Source: Cyrtodaria siliqua (taxonomy: Eukaryota; Mollusca; Bivalvia; Adapedonta; Hiatellidae). From it: a stretch of DNA of 64,000 nucleotides. Where the stretch lies: positions 186,001 through 250,000 of the forward strand of contig JAWPHD010000287.1 in NCBI GenBank assembly GCA_037043455.1. Reading direction: 5' to 3'. This document shows, piece by piece, positions 26,501-36,400 of this stretch. The notes under the pieces were generated by a model that saw nothing but the letters and a program-made list of their open reading frames with translations, did no database searches and was not told the origin of the DNA. A program made the translations under genes and the position numbers. The stretch's first letter is position 1; the number at the start of each line of letters is the position of its first letter.

Positions 26501-29500
26501 GTAAAGTACATTTTTACCTGTATATTAACACATGTATACCATTTATATATAACATTTACCATATATTACAAAGGTTAATCTTTGGAAATCTTTAAATTAT
26601 TGGGTATAAAAATGAGTTACAAAATAGCTGCATTAAAATGCTCGAAACGCTGGACATGATAGCACATATATGCCGTTAGATCTAAATTAAAGAGAACGAT
26701 TTTAACACATTTATATGTGAAAGTTAAAATAATTGTTTAATTGAAATTTTTTAAAAGGAAATGTAACATTCACACCAGGGACAACCACAAACCGCACATT
26801 ACACAAGCAACAATATTAAGAAATAAAATCAAAGACGGAAAATCAATCATAAATGTAGAAAAGAGATATAAATAAACATCGGAATTACTCAGTTGTAATA
26901 ATTATAATTGAATTATTTAGCCGGATTACTAATCAATATACATTCACACTGTTTATAACCACTATTAACTGAGCACGGAAAAGCCATAACTAGAAATGTG
27001 TCCATGGGACACGGATACCCCCACTGAAAACATTCAAGGAAAAGCATTAAATTTGACAAGTCAAAATATAGGGCCGCAACTCAGAAAATAAACTGTCGAG
27101 TTGACCCCAAATCGATATACACATCTTGACATTATAGGTAAGCACCTGGTAAAGTTTCGAAACAAGCGGTTGAAAACAGTGGGAGGAGATAGACAAACAA
27201 ACTTTACGGACGGACGGCGGACGCTCGAATAGACGGACAGACAGACGGACATCACTAACACTATATGCCCCCCTCGCCATACGGTGGTGGGGGCATACAA
27301 AATGGTCATACTAATGGGTTGTTCCGGTGGGGAGGAGTTTGAAACGACTCACTTGATCACTATTCGATTGATAGTTGTGACTTGAAAGAATCCCTAATAT
27401 ACTATAAAAACATTAAGATGACATTTCAAATTCCACCTTAATATGTCAAACTGTAAAACACCAGTTGACCATGTAACTTTTGACCTACGAACTTAACAAT
27501 CTAAAGGACAGCCTATTTCAATGACATTTAGTGTAATATAGAAAGAAATATAAAAATATCGGACAGGGAAAGTAGCATTCAGGGAGGACAGTCAACCACA
27601 AAACACAGAAACAAACACGCAAACAGACAAACAAGCAGGCAAAAGTAATAATAAATGCAAACGACATCACAAACACAAAAGGGTTGACAATAGGGTTTCC
27701 GACGTGGAACGGTCACTGGGGGTTTAAACCGGTTCTAGGGTGCACCAATTCTCACACTTACCCTACTGTCATCCCATTAAAACAGGACAGTGTAAATAAA
27801 TAAATCCCTGTCATGATCTAATCTCTAACCAACAAGGCAGCATCAATAGGCAATATAAGAAAAACACAAATATGCTCGTGTAAATATAACACAAAAATAA
27901 AACAATAGCCTAGAAAGCCACAATGAAGGTACTCAATGACTTGGCAGAAGCCAGAGCAACAAGAGAATACACCATTAAGAGCACGACAAGAAAGATCATA
28001 GACAAACATCAAACGCCACCGTCCCAATAAGCTTTAGATAGGCGTCATCATAGGGTCCACAGCATGTCCGGTAATCGTACAATTAAAGAGGAAAGCATAG
28101 TGGCGAACTGTAAAATAGTCCACCACCAAGCATGCAGTACGTTGCAAAATGATAGGGTAATAACCTCTTTTGATAAACTTTTTAACAAGTTTAACAAAAA
28201 CAGTATGAACGTGATCATGACCAAAAATCTTACGAAGTTTGTAAATCACATCACCATAGAAATTAGGTTGTGATAGTCCTTGTCGCAGAAGAGTTCTTAA
28301 ATTACTTTTATATTTGGAAAGAAGATCAAGGTTACGATGATAAAATTTTGCAAAGGTTTTACGAAGTTTATGGTAACGGTAACCCTTATTGAGTAGCTTC
28401 TTAGTTATACAAAGATTACGAATAGTAAAGTCCTCAACTCGAGTACAAGCTCTTGAAAAACGAATAAGTTGAGACACATACACCCCATAAGAAGTTCCTC
28501 GGGGAACATCCTCATCCAAGTGGGGATAATTAACAATGTCAAAATTAAAATCATCTCTATTGTCATAGATTTTGCTAATTATTTCACCATTTTCAATCGA
28601 GAGATCTAAATCAAGAAAAGAAGCGTTATTATCAGATATATTAGCTTTGTTAAGCTGAAATTCTTTAGGATACATATTATTAACCATAGTTGGAAATAAA
28701 GGGTTGTCAATATTCAATATGTCATCCAGATACCGAGAGTTGTAATTAAAGGCTTCAATAACATCTGCCTGGGTATCTGGTGAAAGTCTCAATATGAAAT
28801 CTCTTTCATAGCAATATAAAAACAAATCTTCGACAAGTGGTGCACAGTTCGTACCCATAGGGATACCAACAATTTGTCTATAAACGGTGGTTCCATACCT
28901 GATGAAAATATTATCTAATAGGAAGATGAGTGCTTCACCATTTTCATAGCAAGTCCACATAGTATAATTGTCTAAACTGTCATTATTAGAATACGCTTTA
29001 ATATTATTACATGCCAAAAATGTAGTATTTTCTCTAGCGAATGTTTTTTGAATAAGACAAATTAGCTTGTCTTTAATAAGGTGATGTGGTAAGGTTGTAT
29101 ATAGTGTAGAGAAGTCATAAGTGCTTATTGATGAAACTTGACGTTTATTGAAAATGTTATCAAGAACGTCTCCTGAATTATTTATAGACCAAAATAAATT
29201 AATCCCAGAGTTTCCATAAGTTTTATCACAATATAGTTTAACGTGATCTTTAACGGCAGTAAGACAAGAAGTTAAAAGTTTGGAGATGTTTGTTGTGGTG
29301 CAGGCACTAGAATTAGAAATAAAGCGAGCCTTATACGGATTTTTATGTAATTTAGGAATCCAGTACATGGTAGGCAGTTTATTTTGCTTATCGTTTACAC
29401 CAGCCTTGAAAGTAGTGCACCGAGTGATATGTGCGGAAACAACATCATCCTCAGTAGAATTAACTGGAGTATACGAATTGGTGCTGCCGAGTTCCAGAAA

Positions 29501-30350
29501 TAAAACATTGACGTAATGTAGACGTCAAACAATAATTACATTATTAGCTGCTTTATCTGCAGGAACTAAAACAAATTTATTATGAAATTCCTGAATTCCC
29601 GATTTTAAATTACGAAAGGAAAACCAAGGTCTCGTAGGAAGTAAAGAGGGGTTAGCATTATAAAAGTTAATAGAAGGTGATATGTTCTCTTAACATTTTC
29701 ATTAATATCTTAGCAGTTACAAATAACCTTTGTTTTCAGAAAATATTTGTATAATATATTCAATTTATGGTAGAAAGTTTATATATTATATATTTCGGTA
29801 TAGAAATATAGACTTATAGTCTTTTTCGCCATATTTTTCAAATCGTGGTTCTGTTTTCTGTAACCATCTGTTTTCTATTGTGTTTATTGCATGAGCGTGC
29901 ATATATTTTCAACACTATTATATTTTATGTTATATACAAATTTACTAACAGGTTTCTTGTAATTAATATGTAACCTATTGGCGTAGGCTTTATAGACTCG
30001 TGTAACAATCTTTAGATACATATTTACATTGATTATATATATAATTTTTTAAATCAATTATTTCAGCTGGCAGTTGTGACAAGTTTTCCATTAATTCCAG
30101 CACTGGACTTATTTCCGTAGCTACTGGACAAACTCTGGCGAGCGCAACAAACTGTTACATACTTGTCGTGCATGCAATTGACAGTCCCACTACTGGAAAG
30201 CTCACGGGTACTACGACGGTGACTGTTCTTCTCGGCAGTACCACTACCGCCCAGTGCACCAGTGCGACAGCCATCCAGTGCAACAGTGCCACGGCAATCA
30301 CCGCTAGTGCAATGACTCTTCTTCTCGCACTTGTAATGATGCTTAAGTAG
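14483..30350 (+). CDS. Two-repeat cadherin-like surface protein, five exons (gene-level entry)
   Basis: Joining exons 14483-14537, 23607-23871, 25560-25693, 26296-26367 and 30067-30350 gives an uninterrupted 269-residue protein. All introns are GT-AG and phases match at each join. Residues 1-18 are a hydrophobic signal peptide. A first cadherin-like repeat (about 22-134) shows LDYE, YATDS (107-111) and the inter-repeat calcium motif DVNDAP (129-134). A second repeat (about 135-231) shows ADTDG (161-165) and F-I-x-S-S-T-G-L-I-x-V (182-193). Residues 239-257 are small and polar with two cysteines, and the end (258-269) is hydrophobic, like a GPI-anchor signal or a very short membrane anchor. 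There is no cytoplasmic tail or catenin-binding region, so classical cadherin signalling is unlikely. A calcium-dependent adhesion or recognition role at the cell surface is inference. Ordinary cadherins have more repeats; two is unusually few. I do not recognise a named orthologue. Confidence 0.8.
15408..15553 (-). mobile_element. SINE body fragment
   Basis: Same sequence as the 3' part of the SINE at 36655-36903 (GAATTGAAC end, CATTGGTGGAGGAAGACCC, ACCTGGGTATAACCACCGAC). The tRNA-like head is missing. Confidence 0.58.
15885..16215 (-). mobile_element. PLE subfamily A 3' tail in intron 1
   Basis: Minus-strand tail only, from the AAGTAGATATTAAAG end (about 15885) through the GGTTTAAACC-like and hairpin segments to about 16215. 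The 74-codon frame across it is not a gene. Confidence 0.55.
18076..18352 (+). mobile_element. tRNA-derived SINE in intron 1
   Basis: Head GGCGTCTCCGTGGCCGAGTG with B box GGGTTCGAATCTC, like a Leu/Ser-type tRNA with a long variable arm. A body of about 150 bases follows, then an A-rich tail (AACAAACAAACAATAAAAAA). The acceptor end is not closed by a matching 3' strand, so it is not a tRNA gene. Confidence 0.65.
19030..19590 (+). repeat. Tandem repeat, about 130-140 bp, four units
   Basis: Each unit has GCCCAGTAAATGTATATATG, GTTATAGG, a GGGGAT-TC-CAA block, CCAAGTTATGACC and GATGCTGGTTGGATGG. Units are diverged. The 90-codon frame at 19058 is read from the repeat. Confidence 0.7.
19600..20205 (-). 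mobile_element. PLE subfamily A fragment (RT C-terminal third, degenerate)
   Basis: Minus strand: from about 20205 the segments for SIENGEIF, DKRGNFDIVNYPNLDGDV, SQLIRFSRAC and YRYHKL can be followed, then 3' UTR start down to 19600. Many substitutions and stops. Confidence 0.55.
20296..20560 (-). mobile_element. PLE-like 3' tail
   Basis: Degenerate minus-strand tail with the GGTTGACAATTGGGGTACCG segment; it runs into the tandem array beginning near 20500. Confidence 0.45.
20500..21065. repeat. Tandem repeat, about 255-bp period, 2.3 units
   Basis: Units start at about 20500, 20755 and 21010, each with CAAAGCCACC and GTTTATCCCAAA-like text, then GCACGGGGAGACTTTT and ATTATGATGAGGGAGATCC. The unit start resembles a PLE tail, so it may derive from one. 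Confidence 0.6.
21215..21605 (-). mobile_element. PLE subfamily B 3' UTR
   Basis: Very similar to 56818-57370: same TATAGAAACCACAGCGTCCG end, hairpin segment and GAATCGATTTTATATGC. No RT attached. Confidence 0.6.
21866..22012. repeat. Foldback element, about 147 bp
   Basis: The left arm (TTTGGATTCTT, GGACATGGGCT, CATTCC, TGCCT) is complementary to the right arm in reverse order, about 50 bases each with few mismatches and a loop of about 40 bases. Typical of a small non-autonomous DNA transposon. Confidence 0.6.
22436..23053 (+). repeat. Dispersed repeat with internal hairpin
   Basis: Contains GTGGCGTTGCTTGTGCAGTG (22436), a block 22665-22812 shared inverted with 43800-43935, and a terminal block 22852-23053 with the hairpin GAGCGGTAG...CTACCGCTC followed by CTCAATCAAACCGAGACTG and GTGCTCGGCCGTTTCC. 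Blocks recur in different combinations elsewhere. Confidence 0.6.
23607..23871 (+). CDS. Exon 2: most of cadherin-like repeat 1
   Basis: Acceptor ATACAG at 23601-23606, donor GTAAGTGTG from 23872. It carries residues 19-106, including the strand pattern FEIVGTTGVLSL and the cadherin signature LDYE. Enters in phase 1 and leaves in phase 2. The overlapping antisense frame is not coding. Confidence 0.82.
23917..24000 (+). repeat. Short tandem repeat, 19-bp unit
   Basis: Four to five copies of TTTGACAGGTCAGCCG, some truncated. Confidence 0.7.
24643..24718 (-). repeat. tRNA-like sequence (SINE head or pseudogene)
   Basis: Minus strand: GCAGTGGTCTAGAGGTTCAG gives an A box and GTGGTTCAAATCCCG a B box, with no pairing acceptor arms. 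Confidence 0.4.
25003..25070 (+). repeat. tRNA-like sequence (SINE head or pseudogene)
   Basis: TAGTTCAGTGGATAGAGCAC (A box) and TGTTCGAGCCCCG (B box). Six of seven acceptor positions could pair, but the T and anticodon stems do not, so not a functional tRNA as written. Confidence 0.4.
25560..25693 (+). CDS. Exon 3: end of repeat 1 and calcium linker
   Basis: Acceptor TTACAG at 25554-25559, donor GTATCG from 25694. Residues 107-151 contain YATDS and the hallmark ITDVNDAPTF, which places the boundary between the two cadherin repeats inside this exon. It leaves in phase 1. Both candidate next exons (26296 and 38046) enter in phase 1. Confidence 0.85.
25694..26295 (+). other. Intron 3
   Basis: GT-AG intron of 602 bases, AT-rich. 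I see nothing else in it. The 140-codon antisense frame over 25968-26390 runs across exon 4a and has no protein-like pattern. Confidence 0.6.
26296..26367 (+). CDS. Exon 4a: start of repeat 2 (first cassette)
   Basis: A 72-base exon, acceptor TGCAG, donor GTAAGTG. Encodes residues 152-175 with the calcium-type motif AADTDG and the strand ITYSI. Phase 1 in and out. A homologous 78-base exon with the same phases lies at 38046-38123. Confidence 0.78.
26750..26880 (-). mobile_element. Very degenerate PLE tail end
   Basis: GGAAATGTAACATTCACACC and GACAACCACAAACCGCAC resemble the outer end of the subfamily A tail. Weak. Confidence 0.3.
26990..27300. repeat. Dispersed repeat of molluscan type
   Basis: Begins near GTGTCCATGGGACAC (a palindrome) and ends with a purine-rich ACGGACGG/GACAGACGGAC tract and the inverted repeat TGCCCCCC...GGGGGCA. 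From memory this text is common in bivalve genomes. The two overlapping minus-strand frames are shadows. Confidence 0.5.
27548..29690 (-). mobile_element. PLE-type retroelement, subfamily A, best copy (5' truncated)
   Basis: On the minus strand an RT coding region (29690 down to 28034) is followed by a 3' UTR of about 480 bases ending near 27548 in a T-rich tail. The same tail recurs at more than 15 other places in the window. Everything upstream of the conserved FYNANPSLLP segment is missing and a TAA lies just beyond, so this is a 5'-truncated insertion. No LTR and no poly(A) stretch are present. It lies antisense in intron 4a of the cadherin-like gene. Confidence 0.75.
28034..29690 (-). 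CDS. Reverse transcriptase of a Penelope-like element (one internal UGA)
   Basis: A 444-codon open frame starts at the methionine 29368. In the same frame coding extends upstream to about 29690, broken only by a TGA at 29525-29527. Motifs in order: KFVLVPADKAANN, then the UGA, RLHYVNVL, MYWIPKLHKNPYKARFI (fingers), STYDFSTLYTTLPH (motif A), GIPMGTNCAPL (motif B), SRYLDDIL (catalytic YxDD), NASFLDLDL and a conserved C-terminus with IILQRTACLVV. YWIPKLHK and YLDD point to PLE-type reverse transcriptases rather than LTR or LINE types. No GIY-YIG endonuclease follows the RT: the frame ends soon after DPMMTP. The endonuclease, if any, would have to be N-terminal, as in Naiad-type PLEs, or absent. 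The catalytic residues look intact; the missing N-terminus and UGA suggest a dead copy. Confidence 0.72.
30067..30350 (+). CDS. Exon 5a: rest of repeat 2, Cys-rich stalk, hydrophobic C-terminus, stop
   Basis: Acceptor ATTTCAG at 30060-30066; TAG ends at 30350. It encodes the second half of repeat 2 (FSINSSTGLISV, LVVHAIDS), a Thr/Ser-rich stalk with an internal near-duplication (CTSATAI then CNSATAI), and the tail ITASAMTLLLALVMMLK. Two extra cysteines (179 and 205) could pair within the repeat. AATAAA follows at 30469-30474. Confidence 0.82.
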
Positions 30351-30468
30351 ATACATTATCACGATAAGAATCGTTTTTCCATCGGACCGGACAATACAAA
30401 TGTAACTATGTTATTTGCTAATTTCAGCGACTTGTTTGAAACAAACTGCAAACAAGCGGTGACAAAAT

Positions 30469-30474
30469 AATAAA
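30469..30474 (+). terminator. Poly(A) signal after exon 5a
   Basis: Canonical AATAAA about 120 bases after the exon 5a stop codon, as expected for a short 3' UTR. Confidence 0.5.
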
Positions 30475-32210
30475 ATTCCAAAAATGTGAATATCATAGAC
30501 AATTAACCATTACTTCTCTTCTATTATCAGTATTTGTTCACGCTATTTGTGACTAACGCAATATATTCATCGACAAAACATTTAGTTTGTCTGAGTTTGA
30601 ACAGTGCGTATAGTCACTCCTTATTAGACTTGTATTGGTTCTCTATACGTTTTTGTTATCCTGACATTGACGAGATTTAAAATATTTTGAGAAAGAGAAC
30701 TACTCCGATTTTGTCTTTAGCACAATATACGTATAATACAATTGTAAATGTCGATGGAATGTGCAGTGCATGTGTGTTTATAGAGTTTAGAGGTACTGTG
30801 TGACCTACTGTTCATACCTTATCACTTACAAGTGTTGTAATCGGGCATGAACAATGCATTGTTCATTTAAGCAAGCATAACACGTGTCATTTTCAAACAC
30901 AACCTTATCTGGGGTACATTCAATTTGAAACCGAACAGAATAAATCAAATAAAAGTTTCCATGTGCTTTTGATCGAAAAGTAAGTTTAAATCGTCTTAAA
31001 AGGGGTCTGATAATTTGATATATAGGTATGACTATTACCTGATAATAACATACATCATACCCATGTGTATTTCCTGGCATTCTGTTCAAACTGGTCGTTT
31101 AAAGTTGTACACTCCCACAATGATATGCTCAGCATTGACGCACGGGACTGTGCATCTGCACTTTGGTATCTGTATCAATCATATTTATTTTTCAAATTGC
31201 TATCATTATTCTTTTAAACACAGAACATATAATTTCATTATATTTTGTGGTCATACACTTGTTTTCTAACAATATTTCTGAATACGGGTCAAAGAATGTC
31301 GCCATGCTCCGAAATACCCTTTCCATGTCGTTTAAAAGAGAAAACGTGAACAACTTATTTACGCTTACATGCTCATTGATGTATTACCCCAGGTAAACAT
31401 AGGCCAAATTACAATGCTTTTTTGAATAACATGGATATATTAAATGTTATTTTATATGTATCTATTCAATAAGTTGTATTTGTTTTTAATGAAATAAAAC
31501 AACGGAACAACAACATTACTGAATACACACATGCATGTTGATAAGTTATTATTGTTTTTAGAACTATATATTACAAATTATAATTCTTTATCCAAACACA
31601 CACACACATATATATAACATTGTTTCTCATGCAATTGTATGCCTAACAGTGGATAACAATTAACAATACAAATTCTCTCCCCGCACAAAATACCACTCCA
31701 CAAATATATCTGAACAATTGTTTTAATGTGTGGTGACATAAGTGTAATATGTTGCAGGAATCTGAGTATATAGAACTATAATATAATAAAAAGCGTGCTG
31801 TGAACTTCTTTTGTTGTTGTTTCTTTTCAAATAGTATAGTTGAAATAGGTACAGTCCGATTGATTACACTGGAATATGATATGACTATCTATGCATAAAG
31901 ATTTCTGAAGATATTACAGAAATGGGATCGGCCATTTATAATGGTTTCGCAATATCGTTTAGGATATGTCTATATAACTATTGACATAATTTATATCAAC
32001 TAGTCATTTACGTGTGTAATGCCTTAACGGTACATATACGCTTGAGTTCAATTTATATTTATTTACACCACCACTAATAGTTGCGTTCAATTCAAAACAA
32101 GTTGTAAACTAAAAATTGACAAGGTATATAGTTGCAAGTTTTAAATGTAAAGAGAAAGATTAGCAAGTGTCTCCTTAATCCAGAACAGTAAGTGTCTCTT
32201 TAAGTCTAAA
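30475..32210. other. Unassigned stretch between exon 5a and the PLE fragment
   Basis: Several short frames with no protein-like pattern. 32163-32205 weakly resembles part of the LTR at 102-572. Nothing else seen. Confidence 0.45.
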
Positions 32211-32823
32211 TTAATTTCCACTATTATATTTGGAAAAATGATCAGGGTTACGATAATAAAATGTTGCAAAAGTGTTACTAAGTTTATGGTAACGGTAGCC
32301 CTGATGGAGTAGCTTTTTAGTTATACAAGGATTACGAATATTGAAGTCCTCAACTGGAGTACAAGCTCTAGAAAAACTGATAAGTTGAGACACATAGACC
32401 CCGTAATATGTTGCTCGGGAACATCCCCATCTAAATGGGGATAATTAACAATGTCAAAATTAAAATCATCTCTCTTGTCATAGATTTTGTTAATTATTTA
32501 ATCATTTTCAAAAGTGAGATGTAAATCGAGAAAAGAAGCGTTAGTATCAAAAATATTAGCTTTGTTAAGTTCAAGTTCTTTAGAATATATAGTATTAACC
32601 AAAGTAGAAAAGAAATGGTTGTCAATGTTCAATATGTCATCCAGATACCGAGAAGTGTCATTAAAGGCTTCAATAACATCTGTCTGGGTAACTGGTGAAA
32701 GACTCAACATGAAATCTCTTTCATAGAAATATAAAAACAAATCTGCGACAAGGGGTGTACAGTTTGTACCCATAGGGATACCAACAATTTGTCTATAAAT
32801 GGTAGTTTCATACCTGCTTTTGT
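32211..32823 (-). pseudogene. PLE subfamily A RT fragment
   Basis: Minus strand: YRQIVGIPMGTNCTPLVADLFLY, SRYLDDILNIDN, IYDKRDDFNFDIVNYPHLDGD and SQLIRFSRAC to YHKLSNTFATFYYRN, with two frame breaks. Neither the N-terminal part nor the 3' UTR is present, and both ends are abrupt. Confidence 0.65.
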
Positions 32824-34090
32824 AAATCATAGAACCCAGGGCATTTTCCCTCTAGTCTGTCTGTCTCCGCCCGCTTTAACCAGTGAGCTGAATTCAGTCA
32901 AACGACGTGCATGACTAACAATTCAATTACACTCTCATTTATCCATATATTTTCACATAAAATATTCTGGATTGGGTCACAAATTTAAATATGCAAATAC
33001 CCTAAAGATAATTTATTAATTAACAGTGTCATACATACAGAATAACATACATAGTACTATTTGTATTCTGCGTTACTCCTAGATTTGGATACGGTGTGAA
33101 AGTGGTGCACATAATTACCTGTGTTTACCATATTGACATCTGTAAAGACCGCGTTGGAAGTTGCGATGGACGTCGTCGAATGGTTTTTATTTTATCTTGT
33201 TTTTATGTTCGACCGAAACGTGCATCTATTTTAATAAAGAATTAGTCTCTTATAAATACTATATGCACAACGTGTATAGCCATTGGTTAGTGACTGGCCT
33301 GGCAATCTAATATACGACATATCTTCTCAAATGTTCACCCATGAACATTTCCGCCATGTACATTCTATGTTCACACCTTTTGCAAGAAATAATTTATTGT
33401 TTCACATGTGTCGCCGTACTTTACTTTTTATTATGCGAGCCATGATTATTTAAATAGACTGGTCAGTTGGACGTTCAGCCAAATCGTACATTCATCCTAT
33501 TCACATGGGTAGTTCAAATCAAACGTTTTCATTATCTGGTTATCTTTAGAAAAAATAGTTTTACCTAAATAAACACAGTATTATGTAATAACGACACATA
33601 TTTAAAAAAGAATAGAGATGGAATCATGATGCATATATGGTTTGCCAAAATTCAATTTTGATAAATATCCAAATAAATTGTCGAGACAGTCTGGTTTAAT
33701 AATTAGAGATAGTATAAGTTACACCTTTAAAATATATAGGCACATGTGGGTGGTATTAGCAAAACAAAGAATCGGCTGTCGTAATCGGCTGTCGAAATCG
33801 CATAAACGGCTGGCGTAATAAAATAAAGTAATCTTTAATTCATCACCAAATGCGATCCATGAAAGCCAATCATAATATTTACTTGTTAATACTACTGGTT
33901 GTTGAAACTACAAATAGTATTGTAGCATGGTCGGTGACATTTCCTTTGATGAATGCAGAGCATTAAATCGTTTAATTTAGGGTAACTAAAGGGGCGTGGC
34001 TACACCGTACTACAACTACCGGATATTGGAATTTAGAGTACGGTCACTATGACGTCACAGAGTTACTAGGTACACCATGCTACAAAAAAT
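32824..34090. other. Unassigned stretch
   Basis: AT-rich. A short AATCGGCTGTCG repeat lies at 33771-33815. No gene seen. Confidence 0.45.
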
Positions 34091-34187
34091 ATAGAGTCTG
34101 TCTCAGCTCGTTGGTTATTTAAACACCTCGATGGGCTACGCCCATCTCGGTGTTTAAATAAGCCAACTCGCTGAGACCAGACTCTAT
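34091..34187. repeat. 97-bp near-perfect palindrome (foldback)
   Basis: Arms of about 46 bases start ATAGAGTCTG and end CAGACTCTAT, including TTATTTAAACACC and GATGGGC, around a loop of only a few bases. Fewer than five interruptions. 34188-34560 to its right is unassigned. Confidence 0.75.
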
Positions 34188-34559
34188 CTATTACTTATCT
34201 TTGAGTTGTCTGTTTTCATGACATGGGAAAGCAAATACTAAATATGTGTTAGCAAAGTCAGAGAAAACGTATCATGCGAAACTTCAAGGGGCTTAAATGC
34301 ATTCGATGGCAATATGCACACAAATGGTCATGTTTCAATTTAAACAAATTATAAAGAATGGGAATTATTGTCTGCCAGTTTTGGGTTCGCAACCACAGTG
34401 ATCACTTGCTTGAACTCACGTTGACGTGATCTGTTATTTAACGTTTTACGACATACGAGTGTCACATCAAGTAATACAGTCATGCTAATGAATTCCCTAT
34501 ATATTATGAGATAAAGACAACGTTGTTGATCCCAATACACCAATGACTGACACAAAAGT

Positions 34560-35215
34560 GGTACAGAGCAACGGTCAGTGTTGAAACAATTGATGGAGGT
34601 TTAAACGAGGTTCAAGGATGCACAAAAGTAGGTAAAAAGTCGAATAGTATAAGTGGCATCACATCCAAAAACACGCAATAAAACAAACAGCAATTACAAA
34701 TTGTTAATAAGCAAGGCATGTCGCAAAACCAACACAAAGGGGTCGAAGTTAGGATTACCGACGTGGAACGGTCATTTGCAGAAAGGTCGCTGGGGTTTAA
34801 CCAGGTTCTATGGTGCACAAAACCTCGCCCTTACCATTTCGTCTTCCCAATAAAACGGGACAGTGTAAATAAAGATATCATCGTCTGATTATATTCTTTA
34901 TAATAGAAGGCATAGATAATCATGTATATATGCATATATAAAATACGCATAGAAAGTCACAAAGCAAGTATTCAATGACTTGAAAGAAGCCAGAGTAACA
35001 AGAGAACAAACCATTAAGCGTACGGCAAAACAAGATTTGACTCAAGCATCAAACACTACCGTTCTATGAGTAATTAGGTAGACGTCGTCATAAGGTCTTC
35101 AATATGTCCGGTCATCGCACAGTCCAAGAGGAAAGCATAGTGGTGAATTGTAAATGTGTCAACCACTTAACAAACATTGCGTTGTAAATTGTATTAATAA
35201 GTTTAATACACATTA
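34560..35215 (-). mobile_element. PLE subfamily A tail with end of RT
   Basis: Minus-strand 3' UTR reaching the RT C-terminal region near 35050-35215 (decayed). Confidence 0.5.
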
Positions 35216-35414
35216 GAAAGAGACATATGAGACTGTTAACGATATACATTTTAACAATCATTCCTTAGTAAACAATCGGTAAACTATGTGTATGTCTATT
35301 TTTGGGAAAGTACGCGTAAAACGTTTCAAAATAATTAGAAAAGAAGTGATGTTGAGGCTCACATGTACGCTATAAACACAGAAAACTAGCGGAGTTGTGT
35401 ACACATATCATCGA

Positions 35415-35600
35415 TTAAATCTAACCAGTAGGCCATGTTGCCCACTGACCGTTCCAAGTCGAAAAATCTGGATTCAACACTCTATATGTTGTGTATTTTC
35501 GTGTTCATAGACTATTTAATTTGCGCATTTGATTTAGTTTGTGTTACAGAGCTGACCTGTGCCTTTTAGATTGAGTACTATGGTTTCTATAGGACCCATC
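35415..35600 (+). mobile_element. PLE subfamily B tail fragment
   Basis: Plus strand: AACCAGTAGGCCATGTTGCC, ACTGACCGTTCCAAGTCG and TTTCTATAGGACCCATCG match the subfamily B UTR and its outer end. Strongly diverged. Confidence 0.45.
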
Positions 35601-35769
35601 GTACAAGTAAGCCTATCAAGTTGCAAAATAATTAAATAATAAATGAGGGACGATTTGCGTTCACAACATATTCCTTTTAATTTCTTTAAATATATTCTAT
35701 AACTTTAATGGTTAGGTCACATATTCTTCCGGCATTAATTACGTCCCTTTCCCGTCAGTATAATTATTA

Positions 35770-36400
35770 ACAAAAGTAGATATAAAAGCCAAACAGAAAC
35801 TGAAGGATTAACAGAACACATTCAAGCAAAAACATACATTCAAAACAACAAAAGTTATAATGATCAATAGCAACAAATAATGCGACAGCGCAAACAGCCA
35901 ATGGTTGGTTGACAATAGGGGTGCTGCCTTGACAAGGCCAGTGACAGAAAGGCTGCTGGGGTTTAAACCAGGTCCAGTTGTGCACCGAACCGAAATTATG
36001 CCCTATTGTTATCGAATTAAACAGTACATTTCAAATAAAGAAATTATTATATGCTATGTTTAATAAACGTGGCAAGAGTAATAGACAACATAAGCAAAAT
36101 ACAAAGATGATCACCTAAATATGAATAAAAAAATGCCAGAGCTGGCACCCAATGACTTGACAGAAGATAGAGCAACAAGATAATAAAGTATAAAGGGAAG
36201 ACGCATTAGTTTAAACATATTTTATTCCAAATAGCTACAACAATACACTAAATGTGTACACAAATCCCCTAATAAACAAGGCAGCGTCAATAGGAAATAT
36301 AAGTAAAACGCAAAGATCACCATGTATATATGAATATCAATAAAATCATAGAAAGCAACAAAGTAATTATGGTATGACTTGGCAGACGCCAGACCAACAC
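35770..36400 (-). mobile_element. Two PLE subfamily A tails in tandem
   Basis: Minus strand: 35770-36190 is a nearly full UTR; 36235-36400 repeats only its inner half (AACAAGGCAGCGTCAATAGG to the GACTTGGCAG region). Confidence 0.5.

Larger units (their letters stand above)
26368..30066 (+). other. Intron 4a
   Basis: GT-AG intron largely made of transposon DNA: a degenerate PLE tail (26750-26880), a mollusc dispersed repeat (26990-27300) and the longest PLE copy (27548-29690, antisense). 26368-26750, 27300-27548 and 29690-30066 show nothing identifiable. Confidence 0.6.

Noticed and set aside
32163..32210. LTR remnant similar to 102-572
   Set aside because: Only a short AAGTGTC-CTTTAA-type similarity; too weak to call.
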